A stretch of DNA of 64,000 bases, from the NCBI GenBank assembly GCA_040756995.1, contig JBFLYK010000032.1, positions 23,688-87,687 of the forward strand, given 5' to 3'. Shown here piece by piece: positions 19,928 to 28,129 of this stretch; the first letter of the stretch is position 1, and the number at the start of each line of letters is the position of its first letter. The position numbers were made by a program, and so were the translations under genes. The DNA comes from BP-133 sp040756995. Lineage in GTDB: Bacteria > Actinomycetota > Acidimicrobiia > IMCC26256 > BP-133. The notes under the pieces were generated by a model. The model searched no databases and had not been told where the DNA came from. It saw nothing but the letters and a program-made list of their open reading frames with translations.

Positions 19928-20695
19928 CTACACGCAGGTGATGCAGGTGGCGTCGCCCGCCGGCCGGGAGGCCGAGAAGTGCGGGTTCGTCTCGCCGTAG
20001 AGGCCGGCCAGCATGCCCCGGATCATGCCGCGGTCGACGGCGCACACCACATGGGGAAACTGCTGGGCCGCCTCCCCGAAGGGGCACTGCTCGGAGATGA
20101 TCTGGAGCTGTTCGCCGTCGGCCTCGGTGTGGGCGGCGAAACCGTGGGCGGTCAGGGCGTCGGCCACGGCGTTGACGGCCGTCCGCATCGAGCGGTGGCC
20201 CTCGGCCTGGCCCATCCTCGCCGCCAGCGCCCGCCCGTAGTCGAAGCCGACCTCCTCGGCCATGGCCGCCGCCTGATCGTCGGGCAGCATCTGCAGCGAC
20301 CGGGCCAGCAGCGTGGCCAGCAGGTCGTCGCGCCGGGGCGGGAACGTCAGGCCGTGGCCCGGCGCCTCCCGGACCTGGTAGCGCTTGGACGGCCGGCCTG
20401 CCGACTCGCCCCGGACCAGCTCGACGCTCAGGTAGCCGCCGGCGGCCAGCTTGTCGAGGTGGTGGCGGGCGACGTTGGGGTGGAGCTCGAAGTGCTCGGC
20501 CACCTCGGAGCAGGTGCGGCCGCCGCCGGGCTCACCCCGCAGATAGAGGTAGATCTCGCGGCGGGTGGGATCTCCGAAGGCATTGGCCAGGGCGGAAACC
20601 GCGGCGCTGAACTCGTCGGCGCTGAACGTGCTCTCCGGGGAGGCCTTCCTGCGGACGTCGACCGGTTCAGGTTCCCTGACGGGCGTTCGACCCAC
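19928..20695 (-). CDS. SufR/ArsR-like HTH regulator with C-terminal cysteines
   Basis: A 255-aa regulator. Residues 30-100 form a winged helix (ANAFGDPTRREIYLYLRGEP, TCSEVAEHFELHPNVARHHLDKL, PSKRYQV) of the ArsR/SufR type. The C-terminal part has four cysteines, Cys204, Cys218, Cys251 and Cys254, in the segments EQCPFG, VVCAVDRG and ATCITCV; this fits a SufR-like Fe-S cluster sensor that represses suf-type genes when the cluster is intact. GTG start at 20695. It is followed by nifS and divergent from mrp, so it probably controls both through the 20696-20767 region. Cluster binding is inferred from the cysteine pattern only. Confidence 0.85.
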   Translation of the reverse strand: MGRTPVREPEPVDVRRKASPESTFSADEFSAAVSALANAFGDPTRREIYLYLRGEPGGGRTCSEVAEHFELHPNVARHHLDKLAAGGYLSVELVRGESAGRPSKRYQVREAPGHGLTFPPRRDDLLATLLARSLQMLPDDQAAAMAEEVGFDYGRALAARMGQAEGHRSMRTAVNAVADALTAHGFAAHTEADGEQLQIISEQCPFGEAAQQFPHVVCAVDRGMIRGMLAGLYGETNPHFSASRPAGDATCITCV

Positions 20696-20705
20696 GGCGG
20701 ATATT

Positions 20706-20748
20706 CTACTGGCTCCGTAGTGTTAATTGCCCGGGGGATACTCCCGGG
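20706..20748. promoter_or_regulatory. divergent sufR-like / mrp control region with two inverted repeats
   Basis: The 72-bp gap between the two divergent genes holds CTAC-N7-GTAG (20706-20720) and a tight hairpin CCCGGGGG-ATA-CTCCCGGG (20730-20748) with one G-T mismatch. The first is a plausible dimeric operator for the Fe-S regulator; the second lies 19 bp before the mrp GTG. No experimental consensus is matched exactly. Confidence 0.4.
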
Positions 20749-20767
20749 TCATGTCGGGGAGGCGTCA

Positions 20768-21868
20768 GTGCCCACCGAGTCGTCCGTCCTGGAGGCTCTC
20801 CAGCCGGTCGAGGATCCGGAGCTCAACCGCTCCATCGTCGACCTCCAGATGGTGAAGTCGGTCTCGATCAACGACCGGCTCCTCCGGGTCACGGTGGCGC
20901 TCCCGTCGCCGGAGTACCCCCGCCGCGCCGAGCTGCGTGACCGGGTCTCGGCCGCCCTGACGACCGTCCCCGGCGTGGATTCCGTGGCCATCGACCTGGC
21001 GGTGATGAGCGAGGCGGAGCAGAAGGCGCTCGTCAGCCGGCTCCACCCATCCGGGCCCGGCGGACAGCGGGAGAACCCGTTCCTCGGCGCCCGCACCCGG
21101 GTGCTGGCCGTGGCCTCGGGCAAGGGCGGGGTCGGCAAGTCGTCCGTCACCACCAACCTGACGATCGCCCTGGCCCAGGCCGGTTACTCCGTGGCCGCCG
21201 TCGACGCCGACGTGTGGGGCTTCTCGATGCCCCGGATGCTCGGCATCGACCGTCCGCCGGTGGTGATCGACACGCTGATCGTGCCGCCGTCGGTCCATGG
21301 CGTGAAGCTCGTCTCCATGGGGTTCTTCGCTCGGGAGGACCAGCCGGTGATCTGGCGGGGGCCGATGCTCCACAAGGCGCTCGAGCAGTTCCTGACCGAC
21401 GTGTGGTGGGGTGAGCCCCAGTTTCTGGTCGTCGACATGCCACCGGGGACGGGCGACGTCTCCCTGTCGATGGCCCAGTTCCTCCCCCGGGCCGAAGTCG
21501 TGGTCGTCACCACCCCGCAACCGGCGGCCCAGAAGGTCGCCCAGCGGGCGGCCTACATGGCGCAGAAGGTCAACCTCACCGTCACCGGCGTCATCGAGAA
21601 CATGTCGTGGTTCCGGGGCGACGACGGCAAGGCCTACGAGCTCTTCGGCCGCGGCGGTGGCCAGGAGCTGGCCGACGCCCTCGGCGTGCCGCTCCTCGGC
21701 CAGGTGCCGCTGGTGCCCGAGCTGCGGGAGGGCGGCGACGTCGGCCAGCCGATCGTGGTGGCCGATCCCGACAACGAGGCGTCGAAGGCCTTCGCCGAGA
21801 TCGCCCGCCGCCTCTACGAGGACCTCGCCCCCAAGCGCGTCTACCGCAAAGAGCTGCGGATCGTCTGA
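20768..21868 (+). CDS. mrp: Mrp/ApbC-type Fe-S carrier ATPase
   Basis: A 366-aa P-loop protein that carries Fe-S clusters to target proteins. Residues 5-90 are the MIP18/DUF59 domain (LEALQPVEDPELNRSIVDLQ... SIDLAVMSE), and the ATPase starts with the deviant Walker A SGKGGVGKSS (from about residue 117), followed by DADVWGFSMPRMLG and FLVVDMPPGTGDVSLSMAQ. No typical CXXC near the C-terminus is visible, so cluster ligation would need to differ from the canonical pattern. GTG at 20768 has GGGGAGG 5 nt upstream. It is divergent from the Fe-S regulator, consistent with Fe-S control. Confidence 0.9.
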   Translation: MPTESSVLEALQPVEDPELNRSIVDLQMVKSVSINDRLLRVTVALPSPEYPRRAELRDRVSAALTTVPGVDSVAIDLAVMSEAEQKALVSRLHPSGPGGQRENPFLGARTRVLAVASGKGGVGKSSVTTNLTIALAQAGYSVAAVDADVWGFSMPRMLGIDRPPVVIDTLIVPPSVHGVKLVSMGFFAREDQPVIWRGPMLHKALEQFLTDVWWGEPQFLVVDMPPGTGDVSLSMAQFLPRAEVVVVTTPQPAAQKVAQRAAYMAQKVNLTVTGVIENMSWFRGDDGKAYELFGRGGGQELADALGVPLLGQVPLVPELREGGDVGQPIVVADPDNEASKAFAEIARRLYEDLAPKRVYRKELRIV

Positions 21869-21882
21869 CGGCGCCGGGCCTC

Positions 21883-22046
21883 AGGAGACCGCTGACCGAT
21901 CGGGCCGCACGTCTCGCCGGCCAGATTCGCCGCTCGCGGCGTCCTCGTCCTCGCCCATAGGGCTCTGCTATTGCTTCGTCCTGCGTCCTTGCGAGCGACG
22001 AATCTGACTCGCCGATCCGCACGACCGGATCGCCCAGCGGTCTCCT
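21883..22046. repeat. long imperfect inverted repeat upstream of lgt
   Basis: Left arm begins AGGAGACCGCTG (21883-21894) and right arm ends CAGCGGTCTCCT (22035-22046), a perfect 12-bp match. Inside, CAGATTCGCCGCTCGC (21922-21937) faces GCGAGCGACGAATCTG (21991-22006), 15 of 16. The DNA between these blocks also aligns, so the stem is about 55 nt per arm with a loop of about 50 nt. It fills nearly all of the mrp-lgt gap. No coding frame is supported. Confidence 0.7.
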
Positions 22047-22050
22047 AGGC

Positions 22051-22995
22051 TTGGAACTCGTGCTGGCCGACCTCGCCCTGGCGTATCTGCGTTACGACCC
22101 GATCGTCCGGATCCACATCGGACCACTGTCGATCTCGCCCCACGGGGTCGGCATCGCGGTCGGGTTCCTCCTCGGCGCCTACGTGTTCCTGGGCTGGTGT
22201 CGGAAGGCCGGGCTGACCGACGACCAGGTGTACTCGCTGGTCAACCGGGCGGCCATCGGGTCGATCATCGGGGCCCGGGTCGCCTACGTGATCAACCACC
22301 CCGGCGACTTCAACAACCCCCTGGAGATCTTCGCCGTCTGGAAGGGTGGCATCTCGCTGCTGGGCGGGATCGCCGGCGCCATCCTGGCCGGCGTCCCCAA
22401 GATGCGGTCCGAGGGCCTGTCGTTCTGGAAGGTCATGGACCTGGCCGTTCCCTGCGTGGCGATGGGCATCATCGTCGGCCGGATCGGCGACCTCGTCATC
22501 GCCGACCATCTCGGCAAGCCGACCGACTTCTTCCTCGGTTACGTCTGCCCGTCGGAGGCGACCGGCTCGCCGTGCCTGGCGCCGATCGGCCAGGCCGTCC
22601 ACCAGCCGGCGCTCTACGACCTCATCTCCGCCACCCTGCTGCTGATCGTGCTGCTCCGCTTGCGGCGAACGCCCCGCTATGACGGGTTCCTCACCCTCAC
22701 CTTCGGTGCCTGGTACGGCACCGGCCGGTTCATCGAGGACTTCTTCCGCATCGACGAGACCCACGGCACCGGCCTGACCGGGAGCCAGTGGACGGCGGTC
22801 ACGGTGCTCACCCTGTGCCTCTTCTGCCTAGTCGTCCTCAAGGACACGCCGTGGCGGAGCGGGAGGGGCGAGTTCGCCTCGATTCCGGCCCGTCACCGCT
22901 CGGCCGAAGAGACGGCCGAAGAGCCGCCGGTCGACCGGGAACCCGAAGAGCAGCCCGTCCCCCACACTGACCAGCCGAAGGACGACGCCGAGTAG
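22051..22995 (+). CDS. lgt: prolipoprotein diacylglyceryl transferase
   Basis: A 314-aa membrane enzyme that attaches diacylglycerol to the lipobox cysteine of prolipoproteins. About seven hydrophobic segments are visible, with ISPHGVGIAVGFLLGAY near residue 28, KGGISLLGGIAGAILAG near 98, and GFLTLTFGAWYGTGRFIEDFFR near 212. The Lgt signature region is GRIGDLVIADHLGKP (near 145), instead of the textbook GRXGNFXNXE, while the arginine is kept. TTG at 22051 or GTG at 22060 could start translation; neither has a strong ribosome-binding site. The C-terminal 50 residues are charged and Glu/Pro-rich. The lipoproteins at 45564, 47470 and 48518 would be substrates. Confidence 0.85.
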   Translation: MELVLADLALAYLRYDPIVRIHIGPLSISPHGVGIAVGFLLGAYVFLGWCRKAGLTDDQVYSLVNRAAIGSIIGARVAYVINHPGDFNNPLEIFAVWKGGISLLGGIAGAILAGVPKMRSEGLSFWKVMDLAVPCVAMGIIVGRIGDLVIADHLGKPTDFFLGYVCPSEATGSPCLAPIGQAVHQPALYDLISATLLLIVLLRLRRTPRYDGFLTLTFGAWYGTGRFIEDFFRIDETHGTGLTGSQWTAVTVLTLCLFCLVVLKDTPWRSGRGEFASIPARHRSAEETAEEPPVDREPEEQPVPHTDQPKDDAE

Positions 22996-23035
22996 AGTGC
23001 GGCCCGCATCAGCGGCCGGCACGGAGAGGGCAGTC

Positions 23036-23266
23036 ATGGAAGTGAGAATCGGCGTGGTCTACTCGGCCAAGGAGCTCTCGGTGGAGCTCGACGGCAAGGC
23101 CGACGAGGTCGTCGGCACGATCGAGGACGCGCTGAAAGGCGGCGCCCCCGTGGTCTGGCTGACCGACAAGAAGGGCCGCCGGGTGGGAGTCCCGACCGAC
23201 AAGGTGGCCTACATCGAGGTCGCCGAGGAAGACACGGCGAAGCGCGTCGGGTTCGGACCCGGCTAG
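23036..23266 (+). CDS. DUF3107 family small protein
   Basis: A 76-aa protein: EVRIGVVYSAKELSVELDGK at the N-terminus, then VVGTIEDALKGGAPVVWLTD and KKGRRVGVPTDKVAYIEVAE. This is the compact DUF3107 family known from actinobacteria, also described as ATP-binding in some annotations; its function is not established. ATG at 23036 follows GGAGAGGGCAGTC, a good ribosome-binding site. The stop TAG is in frame with the next gene, whose ribosome-binding site overlaps it, so the two are tightly coupled. Confidence 0.85.
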   Translation: MEVRIGVVYSAKELSVELDGKADEVVGTIEDALKGGAPVVWLTDKKGRRVGVPTDKVAYIEVAEEDTAKRVGFGPG

Positions 23267-23278
23267 GAGGCCGCCATC
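23265..23278 (+). promoter_or_regulatory. Shine-Dalgarno AGGAGG and ATC start of first ArsA-like gene
   Basis: AGGAGG at 23265-23270, overlapping the DUF3107 stop, is followed by a 5-nt spacer and ATC at 23276. Between the in-frame TAG (23264-23266) and the Walker A motif (codon 19 on) there is no ATG, GTG or TTG in this frame. The only well-placed initiation codon is therefore ATC; CTG codons lie further from the site. Confidence 0.65.
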
Positions 23279-24247
23279 GCCGGCCCGTCGACGCCCGACC
23301 TGCTCGGCCGCCGGCTGCTGTTCTTCACCGGCAAGGGTGGGGTTGGCAAGAGCACCGTCTCGGCGGCCATGGCGCTCCTGGCCGCCGAGCAGGGCCAGCG
23401 GGTGCTGCTGGTGTCGGCCGACGGACGGGGCGACATCGCCGCTTTCTTCGAGAAGCGCCCGGTTGGCTTCCGGCCCGAGCTCGTCTTTCCGGGCCTGTCG
23501 GCCATGGCCATGGACACGGAGGCGTCCCTCCAGGAGTACCTCCGGCTGAACCTGCGCCTGCCCTTCCCGGGCCGCGTCGGGCCGCTGGCCAAGGTGTTCG
23601 ACTTCGTCGCCACCGCCGCCCCCGGAGTGAAGGAGATCCTCACCGTCGGGAAGATCTGCTGGGAGGTCCGGGAGGCCCTCGAAGGCCGGGCCCGGTGGGA
23701 CCTCGTCGTCGTCGACGCCGCCGCCACCGGTCACGTCGTCGCCCAGCTCGGCGCGCCGCAGGCCATCGAGGAACTCGTCACGGTCGGGCCCATCAAGTCG
23801 CAGACCGGGTGGATGGGGGAGCTGCTGTCCGACCCGGCGGTCACGGCCCTCAACGTGGTGACCACGCCGGAGGAGATGCCGGTCCACGAGACCATCGAGC
23901 TGGTCGCCCGGGTCCGGGAGACGCTGCCCGTCCCCCTCGGAGCGGTGGTGGTCAACCGGGTGCTGCCGGAGCTGTTCACCCACACCGACGAGCTGGCCTT
24001 CGAGGCGCTGCGCCAGCCGGCGGCGGTGGCCGCCCTGGAAGGCGCGGTGGGCCCGGGCGTGGGCGACGTCCTGACCGCCGCCGATCTGGCCGTGACCCTG
24101 CGCCGGACCCGGGCCGCCCACCTCGCCCGCCTCCGGCAGTCCGTCGAGCTGTCCACGCTCTACCTGCCCGAGCTGTTCATCCGGGCCCAGGGCATGCGGG
24201 TCACCCGCATGGTCTCCGACGCCCTCGGGGAGGAGCTGGGGCTGTGA
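23276..24247 (+). CDS. ArsA/GET3-like ATPase, first of pair (ATC start)
   Basis: A 323-aa P-loop ATPase of the anion-transporting ArsA/GET3 family. The deviant Walker A GKGGVGKST begins at residue 20 when translation starts at ATC 23276; starting at the first ATG (23369) would delete it, so the longer form must be real. Later motifs are LLVSADGRGDIAAFF, WDLVVVDAAATGHVVAQLG (switch II) and LNVVTTPEEMPVHETIELV. The pairing with a second ArsA-like gene and the neighbours resemble Rv3679-Rv3680 of Mycobacterium. The partner gene overlaps by 4 nt (GTGA), so the proteins probably form a hetero-complex. Their substrate is unknown to me. Confidence 0.85.
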   Translation: MAGPSTPDLLGRRLLFFTGKGGVGKSTVSAAMALLAAEQGQRVLLVSADGRGDIAAFFEKRPVGFRPELVFPGLSAMAMDTEASLQEYLRLNLRLPFPGRVGPLAKVFDFVATAAPGVKEILTVGKICWEVREALEGRARWDLVVVDAAATGHVVAQLGAPQAIEELVTVGPIKSQTGWMGELLSDPAVTALNVVTTPEEMPVHETIELVARVRETLPVPLGAVVVNRVLPELFTHTDELAFEALRQPAAVAALEGAVGPGVGDVLTAADLAVTLRRTRAAHLARLRQSVELSTLYLPELFIRAQGMRVTRMVSDALGEELGL

Positions 24248-25437
24248 GCGCGGCTGCGACCCGCCCCCGCAACGGGCTCGACCGCCTGCTGGCGGCCAAA
24301 TCGATCGCCATCTTCTGCGGCCCGGGCGGAGTGGGGAAGACCTCGGTGGCCGCCGCCTCGGCCGCCGTGGCGGCCGCCCGGCTCGGCGGCAAGGTTCTCG
24401 TCGTCACCGTCGACCCCGCCCGCCGCCTGGCCGACGCGCTGGGCCTCTCGGCGCTCGGCAACCTCGAGCGGCCCGTCCCCGCCGAACGTCTGAAGGCCGC
24501 CGGCCTCGAACTGCGGGACGGGCTGTGGGCGGCGATGCTCGACACCAAGCAGAGCTGGGACGACCTCGTCCTGCGCCACGCCCGCGACGAGGAGACGGCC
24601 TACCGGATCCTCGAGAACCGGCTGTACCACAACATCACCGCCCGGTTCGTCCAGAGCCACGACTACATCGCCATGGAGCGGCTCCACGAGATCCACGCCG
24701 AGGGCGGCTACGACCTGATCGTCGTCGACACCCCACCGACCCGCAATGCCCTCGACTTCCTCGAGGCTCCGGAGCGGATGGCCGACTTCTTCGGCTCGCG
24801 GCTCCTGCGGTGGCTGACGATGCCCTACCGCGTCGGCGGCAAGCGCGGCGCCCGGATGGTCAATCTGGCTTCCCGGCCCTTCTACCAGGTGGCCGACCGG
24901 ATCCTGGGCGGCCAGTTCCTGGAGGACATCGGCGAGTTCTTCCTCAACTTCCAGACGATGTACGACGGGTTCGTGGCCCGGGCCCGGTCGGTCGAGGCGC
25001 TGCTCCACGACCGGCGCACCACGTTCGTGGTCGTCTCCACGCTGGAGGCGGCGCCGTTGCGGGAAGCGGAGTTCTTCATCTCCGAGCTGTCGGCCCGCAA
25101 GCTGCATCTCGGCGCCGTCGTCCTCAACAAGACGCTCCCCGACTACCTCCTGGGCGAGGCCGGCGACGGCGCCGCCCGGGCGCTGGTGGCCGATCCCGGT
25201 CCGGCGGCCGAGGCCGCGGCCGGCGCCGATCGCGATCTCGATGCGGCCCGGGCCGGGCGCGTCCTGAGCACGATCGGCGAGTCGTTCCTCAACTTCGAGG
25301 TGGCCGCCAAACGGGAGGCGGAGCTGCGGGCCGAACTCGGCCGCCTCTCAGCTCCGGTGCTGCGGGTCCCCGCCTTCGAGGAGGACATCCACGACCTGCG
25401 CGGGCTGGCCCGCCTTGGGGAGTGCCTCTTCAGCTAG
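24244..25437 (+). CDS. ArsA/GET3-like ATPase, second of pair
   Basis: A 397-aa P-loop ATPase. Walker A is GPGGVGKTS starting near residue 26, followed by VTVDPARRLADALGL, switch II YDLIVVDTPPTRNALDFL (near 155) and TTFVVVSTLEAAPLREAEFF (near 262). It differs from the first ATPase in its longer middle helical part (RLLRWLTMPYRVGGK... FYQVADRILGGQFLEDIGEFF). GTG at 24244 lies in the stop of the first gene. The Rv3680-like arrangement suggests a paired ATPase that handles an anion, a metal or a membrane-inserted client, but the client is not shown by sequence. Confidence 0.88.
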   Translation: MSAAATRPRNGLDRLLAAKSIAIFCGPGGVGKTSVAAASAAVAAARLGGKVLVVTVDPARRLADALGLSALGNLERPVPAERLKAAGLELRDGLWAAMLDTKQSWDDLVLRHARDEETAYRILENRLYHNITARFVQSHDYIAMERLHEIHAEGGYDLIVVDTPPTRNALDFLEAPERMADFFGSRLLRWLTMPYRVGGKRGARMVNLASRPFYQVADRILGGQFLEDIGEFFLNFQTMYDGFVARARSVEALLHDRRTTFVVVSTLEAAPLREAEFFISELSARKLHLGAVVLNKTLPDYLLGEAGDGAARALVADPGPAAEAAAGADRDLDAARAGRVLSTIGESFLNFEVAAKREAELRAELGRLSAPVLRVPAFEEDIHDLRGLARLGECLFS

Positions 25438-25452
25438 CGCGACAATGAAGTC

Positions 25453-26088
25453 ATGGCCGGTGGCACCGTGTTCTGGGACGTCGACACCCAGGTCGACTTC
25501 ATGCTGCCCTCGGGGTCGCTGGCGGTGCCGGGGGCGGAGGCACTGCGGCCCAACCTCGGCCGGCTGACCGACGCGGCGCGGGCGGCTCGGGTCACGATCG
25601 TCCACACCGCCGACGATCACGACCCGCACGATCCCGAAATCGCCGCCGACCCCGACTTCGTCGAGACGTTCCCCGCCCACTGCCTCAGGGGCACTGCCGG
25701 GGCGGAGCGGCTGCCGGAGACGGCGCCCGCCCCCGGCGCGATCGACATCCCGCCCGACGGAGCCGGCGTCGACCTCGCCGCCGCCGCCTCGGCCTCCGAG
25801 GTCGTGCTGCGCAAGAACCGCTTCGACGCCTTCTCCAATCCGGCCGCCGCCCCGCTGCTGCGGACGCTGGCCCCGGAGCGGGTCGTCGTCTACGGCGTGG
25901 CCCTCGAGGTCTGCGACCGCTACGCCGTGGAAGGCATGCTGGCCCTCGACCCCGACTTCGAGATCGTCCTGGTGGAGGACGCCGTCGCCGCCCTCGACCC
26001 CGTCAAAGGTGCGGCCCTCATCGAGGAATGGTGCCAGCGCGGCGTCCGTATCGCCTCGACCGACGAGGTCCTCCGGGAGATCGCGTGA
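25453..26088 (+). CDS. isochorismatase-like cysteine hydrolase (nicotinamidase-like)
   Basis: A 211-aa hydrolase of the isochorismatase fold. The catalytic triad can be read: Asp11 in FWDVDTQVDF, Lys121 in VVLRKNRFDAF and Cys154 in YGVALEVCDRYAVEG. HTADDHDPHDPE near residue 54 could give the metal site seen in nicotinamidases. Members cleave nicotinamide, ureidoacrylate or similar substrates; nicotinamidase is likely but not certain. ATG at 25453 is 15 bp after the ATPase stop and the stop overlaps thiI by 4 nt. Confidence 0.85.
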   Translation: MAGGTVFWDVDTQVDFMLPSGSLAVPGAEALRPNLGRLTDAARAARVTIVHTADDHDPHDPEIAADPDFVETFPAHCLRGTAGAERLPETAPAPGAIDIPPDGAGVDLAAAASASEVVLRKNRFDAFSNPAAAPLLRTLAPERVVVYGVALEVCDRYAVEGMLALDPDFEIVLVEDAVAALDPVKGAALIEEWCQRGVRIASTDEVLREIA

Positions 26089-27242
26089 ACCCCGATCTCC
26101 TCCTCGCCCACTACCACGAGATCGGGCTCAAAGGGCGCAACCGCCCCCGCTTCGAACGGGCCCTGCGGGACAACCTCAAGCGGGCGCTGGGCGACTCCGC
26201 GGCCCGGGTCCGGCTCGTCAGCGGGCGGGTTGAGATCACCGAACCGAAGCCCGACGCCATCGAGCGGGTGGCCCGGGTCTTCGGCGTGGCCAACGTCGCG
26301 CCGGTGCTGGTGGCCCGGGCCGACCTCGACTCGATCGTCGCCACCGCGGTCGACGTCGCCCGCGACGCCGACACCCTCACACCGTTCGAGACCTTCGAGG
26401 TCCGGGCCCGGCGGGCCCGCACTCCGTTCGCCCTTTCCAGCCAGGTGGTCAACGAGACCGTCGGCGACGCCATCCGCCTGGGGCTGTCGAAGCGGGTCGA
26501 CCTGAGCCATCCCGACGTGTCGGTGCGGATCGAGATCGTCCACGACAAGGCCTACGTGTCGGCGGCCAAGATCCCCGGGCCCGGTGGGCTCCCCGTGGGG
26601 ACGGCCGGCCCGGTGGTCGCGCTGCTGTCGGCCGGCATCGACTCGCCGGTGGCGGCCTGGCGGATGATGCGCCGGGGGGCGGACCCGATCGCCGTTCATT
26701 TCCACGGGCAGCCGTTCACGGATCGGTCGTCGGAGCAGAAGGTCACGCAGCTGATCGGGGTGCTGGCCCGGTGGGGCTACCGGCGGCCATGGTGGTCGGT
26801 GCCGATGGGCGAAGCCCAGCGGGAGATCACGCTCTCCGCGCCGTCGTCGTTGCGGGTCCTGCTCTACCGCCGGCTGATGGTCCGCGTCGCCGAAGGCCTC
26901 GCCGCCCGCCACGGCGCCCTGGCCGTGGTGACCGGCGAGAGCCTCGGCCAGGTCGCCTCCCAGACCCTGGAGAACATGGCCGCCGTGGGATCGGTGGCCA
27001 CGTTGCCGCTGCTGCGCCCGCTGGTCGGCACCGACAAGGTCGAGATCATCGACGAAGCCCGGCGCGTCGGTACCTACGACGTGTCGGCCGAAGCCCATCA
27101 GGACTGCTGCACCCTGTTCGAACCCCGGGACCCCGCCACCCACGCCAGCGCCGCCGAACTCGACGACGCCGAAGCGGGCTACGACATCGCGGCATTGGTC
27201 GCCGACTGTTTACAGCAGGCCGAAGAAAGGTCGGCGCCGTAA
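26085..27242 (+). CDS. thiI: tRNA 4-thiouridine sulfurtransferase ThiI
   Basis: A 385-aa enzyme for 4-thiouridine in tRNA and/or thiazole synthesis. The N-terminal THUMP/ferredoxin-like domain (LLAHYHEIGLKGRNRPRFE... ) is followed by the PP-loop LLSAGIDSPVAAWRMM near residue 180, where the usual SGG is SAG. The conserved late QDCCTLFEPRDP (near 340) holds the active cysteine. It ends before a rhodanese domain, so it is the short type. GTG at 26085 lies in the preceding stop. The cysteine desulfurase at 18771 is a likely sulfur donor. Confidence 0.9.
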   Translation: MNPDLLLAHYHEIGLKGRNRPRFERALRDNLKRALGDSAARVRLVSGRVEITEPKPDAIERVARVFGVANVAPVLVARADLDSIVATAVDVARDADTLTPFETFEVRARRARTPFALSSQVVNETVGDAIRLGLSKRVDLSHPDVSVRIEIVHDKAYVSAAKIPGPGGLPVGTAGPVVALLSAGIDSPVAAWRMMRRGADPIAVHFHGQPFTDRSSEQKVTQLIGVLARWGYRRPWWSVPMGEAQREITLSAPSSLRVLLYRRLMVRVAEGLAARHGALAVVTGESLGQVASQTLENMAAVGSVATLPLLRPLVGTDKVEIIDEARRVGTYDVSAEAHQDCCTLFEPRDPATHASAAELDDAEAGYDIAALVADCLQQAEERSAP

Positions 27243-27253
27243 TCTCTTAATCA

Positions 27254-28123
27254 GTGCTGGATTACCACCTCCACCTGCTCCGCCACGGCGATGACGGGCC
27301 CTATCGGGTCGAAGCGGTGCGCGCCTACGCCGAGGCGGCCGCCGCCCGGGGTGTCGAGGAGATCTGCATCACTGAGCACCTCTTCCGCTTCCGGCAGGCC
27401 GACCGGCTCCTCGGCGGCTGGTGGGACGCCGACCCCGACGGGCGGCTCCGGGAGCAGACCGCCGCCTACTGGGCGCAGCACGCCACCGGCGACCTCGAGG
27501 AGTACGTCGCCGCGGTCCTCGGCGCGGCCGGGGATTCACCCATCCCCGTCCGGCTGGGCCTCGAGGTCGACTATTACCCGGGCCGGATGGGGGAAGTGGC
27601 CGAACTGTTGGATGGCTGGCCGTTCGACCTGTTGCTGGGATCGGTGCACTGGATCGGTGCCTGGGGCTTCGATCAGATGGGTGACCCGGTCGTCGACGAG
27701 CAATGGGCGAGCCGCGAGGTCGAGGCGGTGTGGGACGCCTACGTCGCCGCCATCGAGGAACTCGCCGCCACCCGCTCCACCGACGTCCTCGCCCACCCGG
27801 ACCTGGCCAAGGTGGCCGGCATCGTGCCGTCCGGCGAGCTCGACCAGTGGTGGGACCGCCTGGCCAAGGCGGCGGCGGAGAACGGCGTCGCCGCCGAGGT
27901 CTCCAGCGCCGGGTGGCGCAAGCCCGCCGCCGAGGCCTATCCCGCTCCGGGGCTCCTCGCCCGGTTCAAGGCCGCCGGCGTTCCGCTCACCACCGCCTCC
28001 GACGCCCACGAGCTCGCCCTCGTGGCCGATGGCACCGACCGCCTCCGCACGCTGCTGGGCAACGCCGGCTGCACCGAACTGTGTGGCTTCGAACGGCGCC
28101 GCCCGTCCCCACGGAGCGTCTGA
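27254..28123 (+). CDS. PHP-domain histidinol-phosphatase-like protein
   Basis: A 289-aa metal-dependent phosphatase of the PHP fold. The ligand blocks are visible: DYHLHL at the N-terminus (HXH), EEICITEHLFRF near residue 37, LGLEVDYYPG near 100, SVHWIG near 134, DVLAHPDLAKV near 177 and TASDAHELA near 248. This is the order of HisJ-type histidinol phosphatases, which act in histidine synthesis. GTG at 27254 has only a weak ribosome-binding site. It ends 6 bp before the sensor kinase. Confidence 0.85.
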   Translation: MLDYHLHLLRHGDDGPYRVEAVRAYAEAAAARGVEEICITEHLFRFRQADRLLGGWWDADPDGRLREQTAAYWAQHATGDLEEYVAAVLGAAGDSPIPVRLGLEVDYYPGRMGEVAELLDGWPFDLLLGSVHWIGAWGFDQMGDPVVDEQWASREVEAVWDAYVAAIEELAATRSTDVLAHPDLAKVAGIVPSGELDQWWDRLAKAAAENGVAAEVSSAGWRKPAAEAYPAPGLLARFKAAGVPLTTASDAHELALVADGTDRLRTLLGNAGCTELCGFERRRPSPRSV

Positions 28124-28129
28124 CCCGCC

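Noticed and set aside
23369..24247. ATG at 23369 as start of the first ArsA-like ATPase
   Set aside because: It would remove the Walker A motif, while the upstream codons continue the protein and a perfect Shine-Dalgarno precedes ATC at 23276.
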